Assembly: GCA_946894095.1 (NCBI GenBank)
Contig: OX335662.1
Span: 12,232,001-12,296,000 of the forward strand
DNA length: 64,000 nt
Reading direction: 5' to 3'
Source of the DNA: Incurvaria masculella
Lineage: Eukaryota; Arthropoda; Insecta; Lepidoptera; Incurvariidae
Numbering within the stretch: the stretch's first letter is position 1; each line of letters starts with the position of its first letter. Below, in pieces: positions 1 through 10,200 of the stretch. The translations under genes and the position numbers were made by a program. The notes beneath the pieces are model-generated. The model was not told the origin of the DNA. It worked only from the letters and a program-made list of their open reading frames with translations, and ran no database searches.

Positions 1-246
1 TATTTTTTAAATATGGCCTGTCAATTACATTCTGCCAGTTATTACTAAAACAAATTAAACAATATAGATATGTACACAATTATGCATAAAATGTGAAACA
101 AAACCGGATTTTGTGCATTGTGTTACCACGTAATAAAACTGGTTATTTCCCAAAGAACAACTGACAAAACAGATGAGAGGGAAAACATATTTGATGTTAC
201 GATTTAATTATTCGCCTACGAATAAAATAGTAAAGTTTGAAAAAAA

Positions 247-674
247 TTTTTTTTTATGTGACTGGATATGGATGGCTAATACCATACCTTCTGTCATGGT
301 ATTAGCCCAACACACCACATGGGAACTAGGTGCCATGCCAGGACCTTCCTTATATTGCACGGCTAAATTGAACTGGATGGAAAACACGGACAATTTTCAT
401 TGCCGCTTCGACCATCGTTCATCCAATGCGATGGTACCAACCCGGGCGGGACAAACCCTACCACCTAGTAAGTAAGGAAGGGGACCTACTGTTTAACGTG
501 GGATCCGAACCACGGCCAGCCTCTCTCAACGGTCGAATGGTCCACCCATCCAAGATCAGACCGGACCCAGCGTTGCTTAACTTCGGAGAGCGATCGCCGA
601 AGTGTCGCGCCCACAGAAATCGGAATAAATAATTCCGATTTCTGTGGTCGCGCCACTGGGCCATTGAGGCTGAC
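247..674 (-). mobile_element. 5S rRNA-headed SINE, interrupted
   Basis: Full SINE in reverse orientation: the T-run at the left is its poly-A tail, and the head at the right carries the 5S rRNA internal promoter (GAAGTTAAGCAACGCTGGG and TGGATGGGTGACC are recognisable on the minus strand). The body matches seven other copies in this window. The head is interrupted by a short hairpin at 611-647. No protein is encoded; the short ORFs across it are fortuitous. Confidence 0.85.
605..652. repeat. Hairpin insert with 5-bp direct repeats
   Basis: Perfect 16-bp arms (611-626 and 632-647) around a 5-nt loop, plus one extra C, bracketed by TCGCG at 605-609 and 648-652. Other SINE copies have one TCGCG at this place and no hairpin, so this looks like an insertion with target duplication. 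Confidence 0.75.
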
Positions 675-1858
675 TGATACTGCGCTTTGTAAGGCAGGTT
701 TGTCTGGTTGTAAAATTTATGATTATTACTGCTGTCAGCCTTCAAACTGGTCACAAATCTACTTACATACATACATATTATATTGACAATAGTAATTTTA
801 AATGTTTGGATACTTAGTATATACATTTGAACTTTCATGATAATGACAGAATCTGATATTATAATTTTTATGTGTAAATCGTATCATATGTTATAAACTC
901 TGAACGACTCCAAGTGTTCCCTGTATCGAAAAGAAAGAAAAAAAATACAATACAATATTTTGACTGATTTCATCAAGTAATTTTGCTCCACCGTTGAAAT
1001 ATTGACACATGAATACTCTACTTCTGGGCGCCAGAATTAGCCCGCCAATGTGGCTTATTTGTGAACATTTTCAGACTGTCCCGGACTGTGTCTCACGGAA
1101 CCCTAACACGAACACGCATTTATCGATGTTGTCTTATTGTGCAGCAGGTAGTCGGCGGCTTTCTATATCACAATGCGATAATATCGATAGCGGAGCGGGG
1201 CGTGCGACGCGACAGACCGGAGCATTTTGATCCGAGCACTTTCACTGTATGGACACGGCGGAACACCGAATGTCTAACAAGATTGTTTTTTTCTGTTTCC
1301 TCTGTAGCAGTAGTATTCCCTTTTCATGGATAATGCGATACTATAATTCAGTTTTTTTTTATCTAATTTATAATTCCTTAAAACATTCTGATTACAATGT
1401 TTTTTGGTTTAATGTACTGTCTATTATTTATTCATCATCCATAGATAGTTCACTGCATTCGGATTTGTCACATTGTATCATTTGCCAATTTAGCAATCCC
1501 AGCGAAGTAGAACTGGGAAGAAAGTCCGCTGGAATTTTTTTCAACGTCCACTTAGTCTAAGTTTACGAAAGTATTTGCCGCTGCTTACAATTACAGATAA
1601 AACACTGAATTTCATGAATTGACAAGAATCAACAATTCACGTCGAAAAATATCAGTTTATTTGTAAAGACCATGCCCGCCATCTAACATGTTGCCAATTG
1701 GAGCAAGCCAGTCCCCACAAACAGCACCCGTTCACGAGGATCACGCCGGGCACAGCCATCGCCTCCCTCAACCATATTTTAGGTAAAGAGGAGAACCGAA
1801 CCTAGCGTCGCCGCAAGCAAGGACCTTAAAGGTCATTGAATTTCACACTAATTTTCAG
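675..1858. other. Unassigned AT-rich stretch
   Basis: I see no gene. The 1415-1500 part resembles 55558-55660 (both have a CATCCATAG...TTGTCA...TATCATTT pattern), so at least part is an old repeat. Confidence 0.4.
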
Positions 1859-2079
1859 CGGCTCGTAGCCAAGTCGTTCCGGGGCTTGCCTAGCATACCA
1901 GAGGTCTGGATTCAAATCTTCGCATGCACCACTTTCTTTCTCATTACGAGTTGGATAAGTGCATTTCGTCACGAATGCAAGCTGCCCCATGGTTCGGAAC
2001 CCACGTAAAACTGTAGGTCCCCTTCCCCTACTAGGTGGTAGGGTTTAAGCCCGCCCGGGTTGGTACCACCGCATTGAAT
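1859..2079 (+). mobile_element. tRNA-headed SINE, 3' truncated
   Basis: Head GGCTCGTAGCC resembles a tRNA A box and is shared with the copies at 22194 and 37157. It is followed by the common SINE body (GTAGGTCCCC, CTAGGTGGTAGGGTTTAAG). The copy breaks off at about 2079. A reversed scrap of the same body lies at about 2137-2170. Confidence 0.7.
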
Positions 2080-2181
2080 AATAATTTACGAACTTTAAAA
2101 AATACCAACAAAATAATTATCGTGATGTTAGCCTAATGCACCACACGGGATCTATGTGCCATGCCAGGTATGCCATTGCTG

Positions 2182-2440
2182 AGCTCGTGGTGTAGGGGCT
2201 AGAGAACTTGCCTTTGATGCGCTAATATTCCAGGAGGTCACGACATTTTTGGTCACGATAAGGTAAATGGCTGAATCTGTGTTCACATGTTAGAGACCAA
2301 CCCTCTGATGCTAAATATGTCGGTCTGCCTGGGCCAAGTGCTTGCGTTATCTAGATTGGCTATATAAAATAGATGCTGGTATGTACCTGCTGATGATTAT
2401 ACTGATTGTCTGGAATCATTGATGCGTAAGCTGTCAAATC
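2182..2440 (+). repeat. Unclassified dispersed repeat
   Basis: Contains GGTCACGATAAGGTAAATGG and AACCCTCTGATGCTAAATAT, which recur at 17526-17650 (+) and 17930-18080 (-). The left end (GCTCGTGGTGTAGGGGCTAG) is weakly tRNA-like, but I see no B box, so SINE status is open. Confidence 0.6.
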
Positions 2441-2488
2441 AAACTTGGACTCGCAAATGTTCCGCGTGCTCATCTATTGTCCATACAT

Positions 2489-2871
2489 GTCAGCCTCAGT
2501 GGCCCAGTGGCGCGACACTTCGGCGATCGCTCTCCGAAGTTAAGCAACGCTAGGTCCGGTCTGGTCTTGGATGGGTGACCATTCGACCGTTAAGAGAGGC
2601 TGGCCGTGGTTCGGATTCCACGTTAAACTGTAGGTCCCTTTCCTTACTTACTAGGTGGTAGGGTTAATCCCGACCGGGTTGGTACCATCGCATTGGATGA
2701 ACGATGGTCGAAGCGGCAATGAAAATTGTCCGTGTTTTCCATCCAGTTTAATGTAGCCGTGCAATATAAGGAAGGTCCTGGCATGGCACCTAGTTCCCAT
2801 GTGGTGTTGGGCTAATACCATGACAGAACTTGTGGTATTAGCCATCCATGTCCAGTCACATAAAAAAAAAA
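2489..2871 (+). mobile_element. 5S rRNA-headed SINE
   Basis: Full-length copy of about 383 bp. It starts GTCAGCCTCAGTGGCCCAG, has the 5S-like control region (GAAGTTAAGCAACGCTAGG, TGGATGGGTGACC) in the first 100 bp, then the common body and an A-run at 2862-2871. Confidence 0.88.
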
Positions 2872-3153
2872 TGAAAAAGTTACTCGATCGGTTTGTCGTA
2901 AACGTCAATTTAGGTAACATGTCGGTTTACGGACCATGAAGTTACCAAGAAAATGTCAAGTTGGTAGCAACCGTGATCGAAGAGCATCCAAGAAGCCTTT
3001 AGAAGAAACAAGAGTATACTGAGAAAACGCAACTGTTAAATATAACCGTATGATTGTTATTTACAACCGAATAAATTGGTTACGATACAGCTTACAGTAT
3101 AATCTGGAAATAGCAACCGTAATAACTCTGTTACGCTTATACGGTTAGTTTTT

Positions 3154-3732
3154 AACCGACTTCAAAAAAGGAGGAGGTTCTCAATTCGTCTGTATGTTTT
3201 TTATAATTTTTTTTTGTTACCTCATAACTTTTGCCTGGGTGAACCGATTTTGATGATTATTTTTTTAAATGAAAGCTAGTGCTTCTCAAGTAGTCCTATT
3301 TTAATTTGGTTAAGTTCTGACAATGATATCCATGAGAAAATTATATAAGTCTTAAATTTGTATTAAAATGTGCACGACAAATGGACGAATAACTCAATAT
3401 AACGCCAACCGATTTCGGTGATTCTTTTTTTATTGGAAAGGACGTGTACAAATTAGTAAGTGTACTTCAGATTCACTAAAAATAAACAAATAAAAAAAAT
3501 AACAAAAAAAAATATCCGACTTCAAAGAAAAAGCACTAAAAAGTAAAAAATAATTGCCATTTTTGTAGTTACGATTTTGGTTATTTTTTGAGTCGGTGTC
3601 AGCCAAGGTAGCCAAGGTTCTCTTGATTGGCGCAGCGCGTGCCCGGCTGACGCTGACTCAAAAAATAACAAAAATCGTAACTACAAAAATGGCAATAATT
3701 TTGCCAAAAGTGCTTTTTCTTTGAAGTCGGTT
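3154..3732 (+). mobile_element. AACCGACTTC foldback element (non-autonomous)
   Basis: Begins AACCGACTTCAAAAAAGG and ends with the inverted GAAGTCGGTT. The right half is a long hairpin whose arms (about 3520-3605 and 3655-3732) fold around a GC-richer loop with GGTTCTCTTGATTGGCGC. Other copies: 34811-35344, 44649-45042, 61775-62377; fragments at 37653 and 42341. No coding capacity. Confidence 0.8.
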
Positions 3733-4184
3733 ATTTTTTATGTTATTTTTTTTTGTCTGACCGGTAGGTTTATATTAACAGAGTCTTTTAAGTAGTTGAA
3801 ATCTACAGTTTTAACAGCCAGATTAGCAAAGCGCATTGCATTTTTTTACAGTTTTACAATAACCGTATCGACTCGGTTATTAATAGCAGAGATTTTTTGT
3901 TAATTTTAAACGAGTATTCGGTATGAAATAACCGTTTTGCCATTAGCAGAGTGAAAATCGCGTTTTGCTAACGGTCCGCTATATCAGTGTATGCTGTTAT
4001 CGTATCGAATTGCACTCTATCATCTCCTCCTACCCATTCTGGGAATTGACGTGATGTTACATATTTCCATAATTTGTGATCTTTTTAACAGCGTTGTATT
4101 AAAGTGCTCTGAAATGTTCGTGTTTAATTGTGTTTAAAGAAATTCTCGAGATAGTCAAACAGACTATTAACTCGCAATATCTAA
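3733..4184. other. Unassigned AT-rich stretch
   Basis: No gene, RNA or recognised repeat seen. Confidence 0.4.
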
Positions 4185-5127
4185 TCTAATAAATATTATA
4201 AAGGGGAAAGTTTGTAATAATGGATGGATGGATGGATGAATGGATGGATGTTTGTTACTCTTTCACGTGAAAACTACTGAATGGATTCTAATGAAACTTT
4301 ACAATAATATAGCTTATACATCAGAATAACACATAGGCTACAATTTATAAAAATATTGTGCCCATGGGCTTAAGAACTTTCACGGGGCTGCGAAAACGAT
4401 GCCGGTAGCGCTACTTCACACCGGGGGGAGCGGGCCGGGGGCGGCGGCGGGAGCGGCGGCGGGGGCGGGGCGGGAGGTCCGCCGGGGGCGGGTGCGGGGA
4501 GGGGGGGGGCGGGTACGGCTTGGCATTTCCCGCAACTTTAGGACTACTTGGCAAAATCCTTGAGAACCAATTACTCGATTTAGATGCGGATTGTATCTAC
4601 GTCTAGCCTGATTCTACTCAAAACTTATAGGCTACATAATATAACGTTTCATTACCTGAAGGGTGAGTAGAGAGTGTTAAATTCTTATAACTTGCGAACC
4701 ACTAACCCGATTTATGTGCGTATTTTATCAATGTATAGGATCTCTGGGAGCAGTCAGGTTCGAGATGGGTTACTGTTTTCGATGTTGAGGCTAGCTGTGG
4801 GTTGGAGTCCACGCAAAACTTACCTACATTACACGTTACTTACTTACTAGGTAAACAATGTTGCAGTGCAAGTGCAGAAAGGTTCTGGCGGCAAATGCTT
4901 TTTTTTTAAATAGCCACCAAATGTCAACGAAGCTCTAAATGGGAATTATTGGATGTTTCTCATTTAATCATGCTATTTCATCTCGAACGATCTTGATTAA
5001 ATTTGGTAGATGGATACATTGTCATGGACCAGGTTGACCCTATTTTGGATCAGCCATGTGGGCTACTTTTTATCCATGAAATAATTTAGCCGACACTAAC
5101 CCGAGCGGAGCCGGGTACCGCAGCTAG
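4185..5127 (+). mobile_element. Non-autonomous Helitron-like element
   Basis: Starts TCTAATAAATATTATAAAGG (5' TC) and ends with hairpin CCCGAGCGGAGCCGGG, then a short spacer and CTAG at 5124-5127 followed by T: the Helitron 3' signature. It has a (GGAT)n run near the 5' end and a G-rich tract at 4419-4517. A reversed copy is at 7235-8461 and a partial one at 6111-6669. No Rep/helicase ORF is present. Confidence 0.82.
4419..4517 (+). repeat. G-rich tract inside Helitron
   Basis: About 100 bp of nearly pure G/C with many runs of 3-9 G, in sharp contrast to the AT-rich surroundings. The reversed Helitron carries the shorter equivalent C-rich tract at about 8161-8230. Potential G-quadruplex former. 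Confidence 0.7.
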
Positions 5128-5545
5128 TCATGTAATAAGGCACGCTTAGAACACACATTGCTTATTACTTTAATATGTTTAATGAGATTCATTAAAATGA
5201 TAGCGACTCTGAATACGTGAGAAGTGCTGCTGATATAGAAGCCAGATAGGTATTGCCCGTAAAGAAAATTGGATAGATGTATGTTTCGTTAGTAGTCTGA
5301 CACTACTTCATACCAATACTTTAAATATAGTTGTGTATCTTCTACAGTAATGGCATCTATATAAATAAATATATCAATACGTTTCAATCATTTGAAGATT
5401 AATTAAGATTTTTTTTCTTTTATCAATTTAACTTTGCTAATGGCTCTTTGAGCTGTAGACCACACGAGTTTGTCTTTGCTTAGCTTAAGACTAAATAAAT
5501 GTATACTGCGCACCTTACAACAAATATCCTATTATTTTTTAACCC
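5128..5545. other. Unassigned AT-rich stretch
   Basis: Nothing recognised between the Helitron end and the tandem duplication. Confidence 0.4.
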
Positions 5546-5914
5546 AATTACTAAGCCTCCGCTAACCGTCCGTCCGTCCGTCCGTCTGTCACAGGGCTGT
5601 ATCTCAGGAACCGTAATAGGTAGGCAGCTGAAATTTTCACAGAGTTTAATGGTGCCAAATTCGTACATTCGTATTCAGATTCAATCTGTCAAAACTTAGT
5701 ACGGGATTAGCACCGGAATAACCATACAAAAACCGGTTTAGTCCAGCAATAACACAAAGCACTGCACAAATGTTAATCCACCCACTCTGGATACGACAGT
5801 TTTTGTTTTATTAACATCAGAATTGTTTGTAATTAACAAACAGTGGTCGCAAAAATAAATATGTAGATTTCATGAAATTTCTATAGATTCCGCAGAAGCA
5901 CTCTCATTGGTTTA

Positions 5915-6110
5915 TTAGGGTTCCGTACCCAAAGGGTAAAAACGGAACCCTATTACTAAGCCTCCGCTGCCCGTCCGTCCGTCCGTCCGTCCGTCCGTCC
6001 GTCCGTCTGTCACAGGGCTGTATCTCGTCAACCGTAATAGGTAGGAAGCTGAAATTTTCACGGAGTGTGTATTTATTTTGCCGCTATAACAACAAATAGG
6101 TATAATAAAA
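5915..6110 (-). mobile_element. GTTCCGTACC element, truncated
   Basis: Reverse-oriented 3' half: TTAGGGTTCCGTACCCAAAG, (CCGT)9, then the CTGTATCTC and CCGCTATAACAACAAATAGG blocks. It stops at a Helitron CTAG end (6111). An earlier scrap of the same family sits at 5546-5662. Confidence 0.75.
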
Positions 6111-6669
6111 CTAGCTGCGGTACCCGGCTCCGCTCGGGTTAGCGTCGGCTAAATTATTTCATGGATAAAAAGTATCCGACATGGCTGATCCAAAATAGGG
6201 TCAAACTGGTCCAGAACAATGTATCCATCTACCAAATTTAATCAAGATCGTTCGAGATAAAATAGCATGATTTAATGAGAAACATCCAATAATTCCCATT
6301 TAGAGCTTCGTTGACATTTGGTGGCTATTTAAAATAAACCGGCCAAGTGCGAGTCGGACTCGCACACGAAGGGTTCCGTACCATCGCACAAGATTAAAAA
6401 AAACACGTTTTTTTGTATGGGGCCCCCCTTTAATTATTATTATTATTTTATAATGTTGCCTATTTGTTGTTATAGCGGCAAAATAAATACATAATCTGTG
6501 AAAATTTCAGCTTCCTATCTGTTACGGTTCATGAGATACAGCCCTGTGACAGACGGACAGACGGACGGACGGACGGAAGGACGGACGGACGGACAGCGGA
6601 GGCTTAGTAATAGGGTTCCGTTTTTACCCTTTGGGTACGGAACCCTAAAAAGCATTTGCCGCCAGAACC
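6111..6669 (-). mobile_element. Helitron-like element, 3' part
   Basis: Reverse copy starting at its CTAG (6111-6114) with hairpin CCCGGCTCCGCTCGGG. It matches 4900-5127 inverted. The 5' half is missing because the tandem duplication junction cuts it. It is interrupted by the forward element at 6336-6649. Confidence 0.75.
6336..6649 (+). mobile_element. GTTCCGTACC element inside Helitron
   Basis: Complete copy of 314 bp: AAACCGGCCAAGTGCGAGTC at the left, a (GGAC)n run in the middle, GGGTACGGAACCCTAAAA at the right. The Helitron at 4185-5127 shows the empty site (GCTTTTTTTTAAATAGCC, about 4899-4916), so the insertion boundaries are visible. No ORF of note. Confidence 0.8.
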
Positions 6670-7234
6670 AATTACTAAGCCTCCGCTAACCGTCCGTCCG
6701 TCCGTCCGTCTGTCACAGGGCTGTATCTCAGGAACCGTAATAGGTAGGCAGCTGAAATTTTCACAGAGTTTAATGGTGCCAAATTCGTACATTCGTATTC
6801 AGATTCAATCTGTCAAAACTTAGTACGGGATTAGCACCGGAATAACCATACAAAAACCGGTTTAGTCCAGCAATAACACAAAGCACTGCACAAATGTTAA
6901 TCCACCCACTCTGGATACGACAGTTTTTGTTTTATTAACATCAGAATTGTTTGTAATTAACAAACAGTGGTCGCAAAAATAAATATGTAGATTTCATGAA
7001 ATTTCTATAGATTCCGCAGAAGCACTCTCATTGGTTTATTAGGGTTCCGTACCCAAAGGGTAAAAACGGAACCCTATTACTAAGCCTCCGCTGCCCGTCC
7101 GTCCGTCCGTCCGTCCGTCCGTCCGTCCGTCTGTCACAGGGCTGTATCTCGTCAACCGTAATAGGTAGGAAGCTGAAATTTTCACGGAGTGTGTATTTAT
7201 TTTGCCGCTATAACAACAAATAGGTATAATAAAA

Positions 7235-8461
7235 CTAGCTGCGGTACCCGGCTCCGCTCGGGTTAGCGTCGGCTAAATTATTTCATGGATAAAAAGTATC
7301 CGACATGGCTGATCCAAAATAGGGTCAAACTGGTCCAGAACAATGTATCCATCTACCAAATGTAATCAAGATCGTTCGAGATAAAATAGCATGATTTAAT
7401 GAGAAACATCCAATAATTCCCATTTAGAGCTTCGTTGACATTTGGTGGCTATTTAAAATAAACCGGCCAAGTGCGAGTCGGACTCGCACACGAAGGGTTC
7501 CGTACCATCGCACAAGATTAAAAAAAACACGTTTTTTTGTATGGGGCCCCCCTTTAATTATTATTATTATTTTATAATGTTGCCTATTTGTTGTTATAGC
7601 GGCAAAATAAATACATAATCTGTGAAAATTTCAGCTTCCTATCTGTTACGGTTCATGAGATACAGCCCTGTGACAGACGGACAGACGGACGGACGGACGG
7701 AAGGACGGACGGACGGACAGCGGAGGCTTAGTAATAGGGTTCCGTTTTTACCCTTTGGGTACGGAACCCTAAAAAGCATTTGCCGCCAGAACCTTTCTGC
7801 ACTTGCACTGCAACATTGTTTACCTAGTAAGTAAGTAACGTGTAATGTAGGTAAGTTTTGCGTGGACTCCAACCCACAGCCAGGCTCAACATCGAAAACA
7901 GTAACCCATCTCGAACCTGACAGCTCCCAGAGATCCTATACATTGATAAAATAAGCACATAAATCGGGTTAGTGGTTCGCAAGTTATAAGAATTTAACAC
8001 TCACTACTCACCCTTCAGGTAATGAAGCGTTATATTATGTAGCCTATAAGTTTTGAGTAGAATCAGGCTAGACGTAGATACAATCCGCATCTAAATCGAG
8101 TAATTGGTTCTCGAGGATTTTGCCAAGTAGTCCTAAAGTTGCGGGAAATACCAAGCCGTACCCGCCCCCCCCTCCCCGCACCCGCCCCCGGCGGACCGCC
8201 AGCCCCGCCCCCGGCCCCGCGCCCGCCGGTGTGAAGTAGCGCTACCGGCATCGTTTTCGCAGCCCCGTGAAAGTTCTAAAGCCCATGGGCACAATATGTT
8301 TATAAATTGTAGCCTATGTGTTATTCTGATGTATAAGCTATATTATTGTAAAGTTTCATTAAAATCCATTCAGTAGTTTTTACGTGAAAGAGTAACAAAC
8401 ATCCATCCATCCATCCATCCATCCATTATTACAAACATTCCCCTTTATAATATTTATTAGA
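7235..8461 (-). mobile_element. Helitron-like element with nested insertion
   Basis: Inverted relative of the copy at 4185-5127. The CTAG end is at 7235-7238 and the 5' TC end is the complement of 8460-8461. It contains (ATCC)n and a C-rich tract, and is interrupted by a forward GTTCCGTACC element at 7460-7773. With 4185-5127 it forms a very large inverted repeat. Confidence 0.8.
7460..7773 (+). mobile_element. GTTCCGTACC element inside Helitron
   Basis: Tandem-duplicate twin of 6336-6649, offset 1,124. It ends GGGTACGGAACCCTAAAA directly before AGCATTTGCCGCC of the Helitron. Confidence 0.8.
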
Positions 8462-8762
8462 TAATAATAATAATTAAAGGGGGCCCCATACAAAAAATGT
8501 GTTAAAATAATATTTTTTTGTTAAATCTTGTACGGAACCCTTCGTGTGCGAATCCGACTCGCACTTGGGCGGTTTTTTTAGTATTGTCCTCATCGATTGA
8601 AATCAATTATACGCGTAAACCCAGTTCAATACTTGTTACTCCAATGTAGTCGAGTCGTAAATTGAAAGTCCTGGCATGGCAACGAAGTATAGGTTTCTTA
8701 TTATACTAGCAAATAAAAAAATACTTACCAAGTAATTGTAAAAATATTTTGGCTATATCGTA

Positions 8763-9070
8763 AAAACCGGCCAAGTCCTAGTCGGACTCGCACACGAATG
8801 GTTCCGTACCATCGTAAATTATTTATCACCAAAAAATCACATTTTTTGTATGGCGCCCCCTTTAATTCTTATAATATTTTAACTTTACTTATTTGTAAAA
8901 CTTATTTGTTTATTATTTGGCAAAATAAATACACACATTGTGAAAATTTCAGCTGCCTATCTATTACGGTTCATGAGATACATGGACGGACGGACCGACG
9001 GACGGACGGACGGACAGCGGAGGCTTAGTAATAGGGTTCCGTTTTCACCCTTTGGGTACGGAACCCTAAA
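8763..9070 (+). mobile_element. GTTCCGTACC element
   Basis: Complete copy of about 308 bp from AAAACCGGCCAAG to GGGTACGGAACCCTAAA, with a (GGAC)n run at about 8984-9015. ORFs across the tetranucleotide run are artefacts of its open frames. Confidence 0.8.
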
Positions 9071-9662
9071 AACTAAACCGGGACAGGTGATGCTGCGCGA
9101 CACATTTTCAGAGATTATAATCTCGGTTATAACACAATTAACGTTGTTTAATTGTTTGGAAGTCGCTATAAAGAGATAATTTGCAAATAACTCCACGTGT
9201 CTCATGTAGGAGTTATTTGCAAATTCTTGACAAAGTTACCTGTTTTAAGGCACATTAACCCTCAAAACAGTTATCAAAACAAAATAGGTAATAATTTATA
9301 TCATTATACACAATACACAAAAATTTGTATCATTATACATTATATACATTATTTAAAAAATGAAAATAATATTCAGGGTGTCCCATAATTAATTAAAAAT
9401 CCGTTAAGGGAATGTAGAGGGCTTGTTGACAGTTTTAAAAAAAAATAAGAAAACACGTTTCGAAAAACAAAAAAAAAAATTGTAACCTTGGAATGTATAT
9501 CCTTACAACCTATCTTTTTTTGAAACGAAACAAATATTTTTGAATTTGAATATTCAAGTCAAGTACTTTTTAAATAACAATTTATTTTATATTTTTGAAC
9601 GGTAAAAACTGTCAGGAATGATAATGTTATGTATTTAATGGATACGACGGTAAGTTATCTCA
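9071..9662. other. Unassigned; contains a 17-bp hairpin
   Basis: No gene. A perfect inverted repeat AATTTGCAAATAACTCC (9178-9194) and its complement (9209-9225) flank a 14-nt loop. Confidence 0.6.
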
Positions 9663-9666
9663 TTAA

Positions 9667-9963
9667 TTTGAGTTTCAGCGACATCTACGTTGAGAGCAGT
9701 GTAATCAGATTTTAAAAATAATCTGAAAAAAGTATTGGTTGCGACATTCGTCGGAAGCAGGATTTGAACCTGCGACCTTTGGATTACAAGTCCACTGCTC
9801 TAACCAAGTGAGCTACCCCGAAAATTACGTCAGCCAACGAATCTCTCGATTATATTCGAATCGACACAATGCTGCTAGATGTCACGTCACGACCAATACT
9901 TTTTCTGATTATTTTCAAAATATGATTACAATGCTTTGAATGTAGATGTCGCTGAAACTCAAA
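9667..9963. mobile_element. TTAA-flanked MITE carrying a tRNA-like sequence
   Basis: TTAA at 9663-9666 and 9964-9967 flank inverted ends TTTGAGTTTCAGCGACATCT. The inverted homology continues, gapped, for about 75 bp each side (GTATTGGT...ACCAATAC at about 9733 and 9891). The centre holds a minus-strand tRNA-like sequence. TTAA target sites are typical of piggyBac-type transposition; there is no transposase here. Confidence 0.75.
9750..9822 (-). tRNA. tRNA-Thr(TGT)-like sequence within a MITE
   Basis: 73 nt that fold as a tRNA: D arm GCTC/GAGC, 7-nt anticodon loop CTTGTAA (anticodon TGT), T arm GCAGG-TTCAAAT-CCTGC. A box (TAGCTCACTTGG) and B box (GGTTCAAATCC) look intact. Defects: the first acceptor pair is mismatched, two pairs are G-T, and the anticodon stem has one mismatch. 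Its position inside an inverted-repeat element makes a mobile tRNA-derived passenger likelier than a genuine gene. Confidence 0.6.
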
Positions 9964-10028
9964 TTAAGAAGTGTAAGAAATCTTACGGGGCCGTTATTTC
10001 ATTAAATATACTATTATAGGTATACCAG

Positions 10029-10200
10029 TTGAGGTACCCGGCTCCGCTAGGGTGAATGTCGTGTTAGACTGATGTCAGGCCGAATTATTTCCTGGATATT
10101 ATATGACTTCCTCATCTACATATCTATACTACTATATCTATATACTATACTATACTATATATATTATATACTATACTATATATCTATACTTCTATACTAT
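10029..10200 (-). repeat. Old Helitron 3' end plus TATACTA-rich tract
   Basis: GAGGTACCCGGCTCCGCTAG matches the reversed Helitron 3' hairpin, but the CTAG is decayed. It is followed by AT-rich (TATACTA)-like simple sequence at about 10106-10200. Confidence 0.6.

Larger units (their letters stand above)
5546..7793. repeat. 1,124-bp tandem duplication (two copies)
   Basis: Copy 1 is 5546-6669 and copy 2 is 6670-7793, with a constant offset of 1,124 bases wherever checked. The copies look almost identical; one substitution seen is TTTAATC at about 6237 against TGTAATC at about 7361. Each copy holds a reversed GTTCCGTACC-element part, a reversed Helitron 3' part and a forward GTTCCGTACC element. 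The near identity suggests a recent duplication or an assembly duplication. Confidence 0.85.
7039..8573 (-). mobile_element. GTTCCGTACC element split by a Helitron
   Basis: Reverse copy in two parts, 7039-7234 (3' half) and 8462-8573 (5' half ending CGCACTTGGGCGG). The two parts are contiguous in other copies, so the Helitron at 7235-8461 inserted into this element. Confidence 0.75.

Noticed and set aside
2489..2610. Genuine 5S rRNA gene
   Set aside because: Only the internal control region matches. The flanks differ from 5S rRNA and the sequence recurs with an A-tailed SINE body.
4185..8461. Single giant inverted-repeat transposon with 0.9-kb arms
   Set aside because: Each arm has its own Helitron TC and CTAG termini, so two independent oppositely oriented insertions explain it.
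5499..9205. Several 60-80-codon ORFs on both strands across GGAC/CCGT runs
   Set aside because: They recur wherever the same repeat occurs. The tetranucleotide run keeps frames open and gives DGRTD- or RPSVRPSV-like peptides; no start or splice context.
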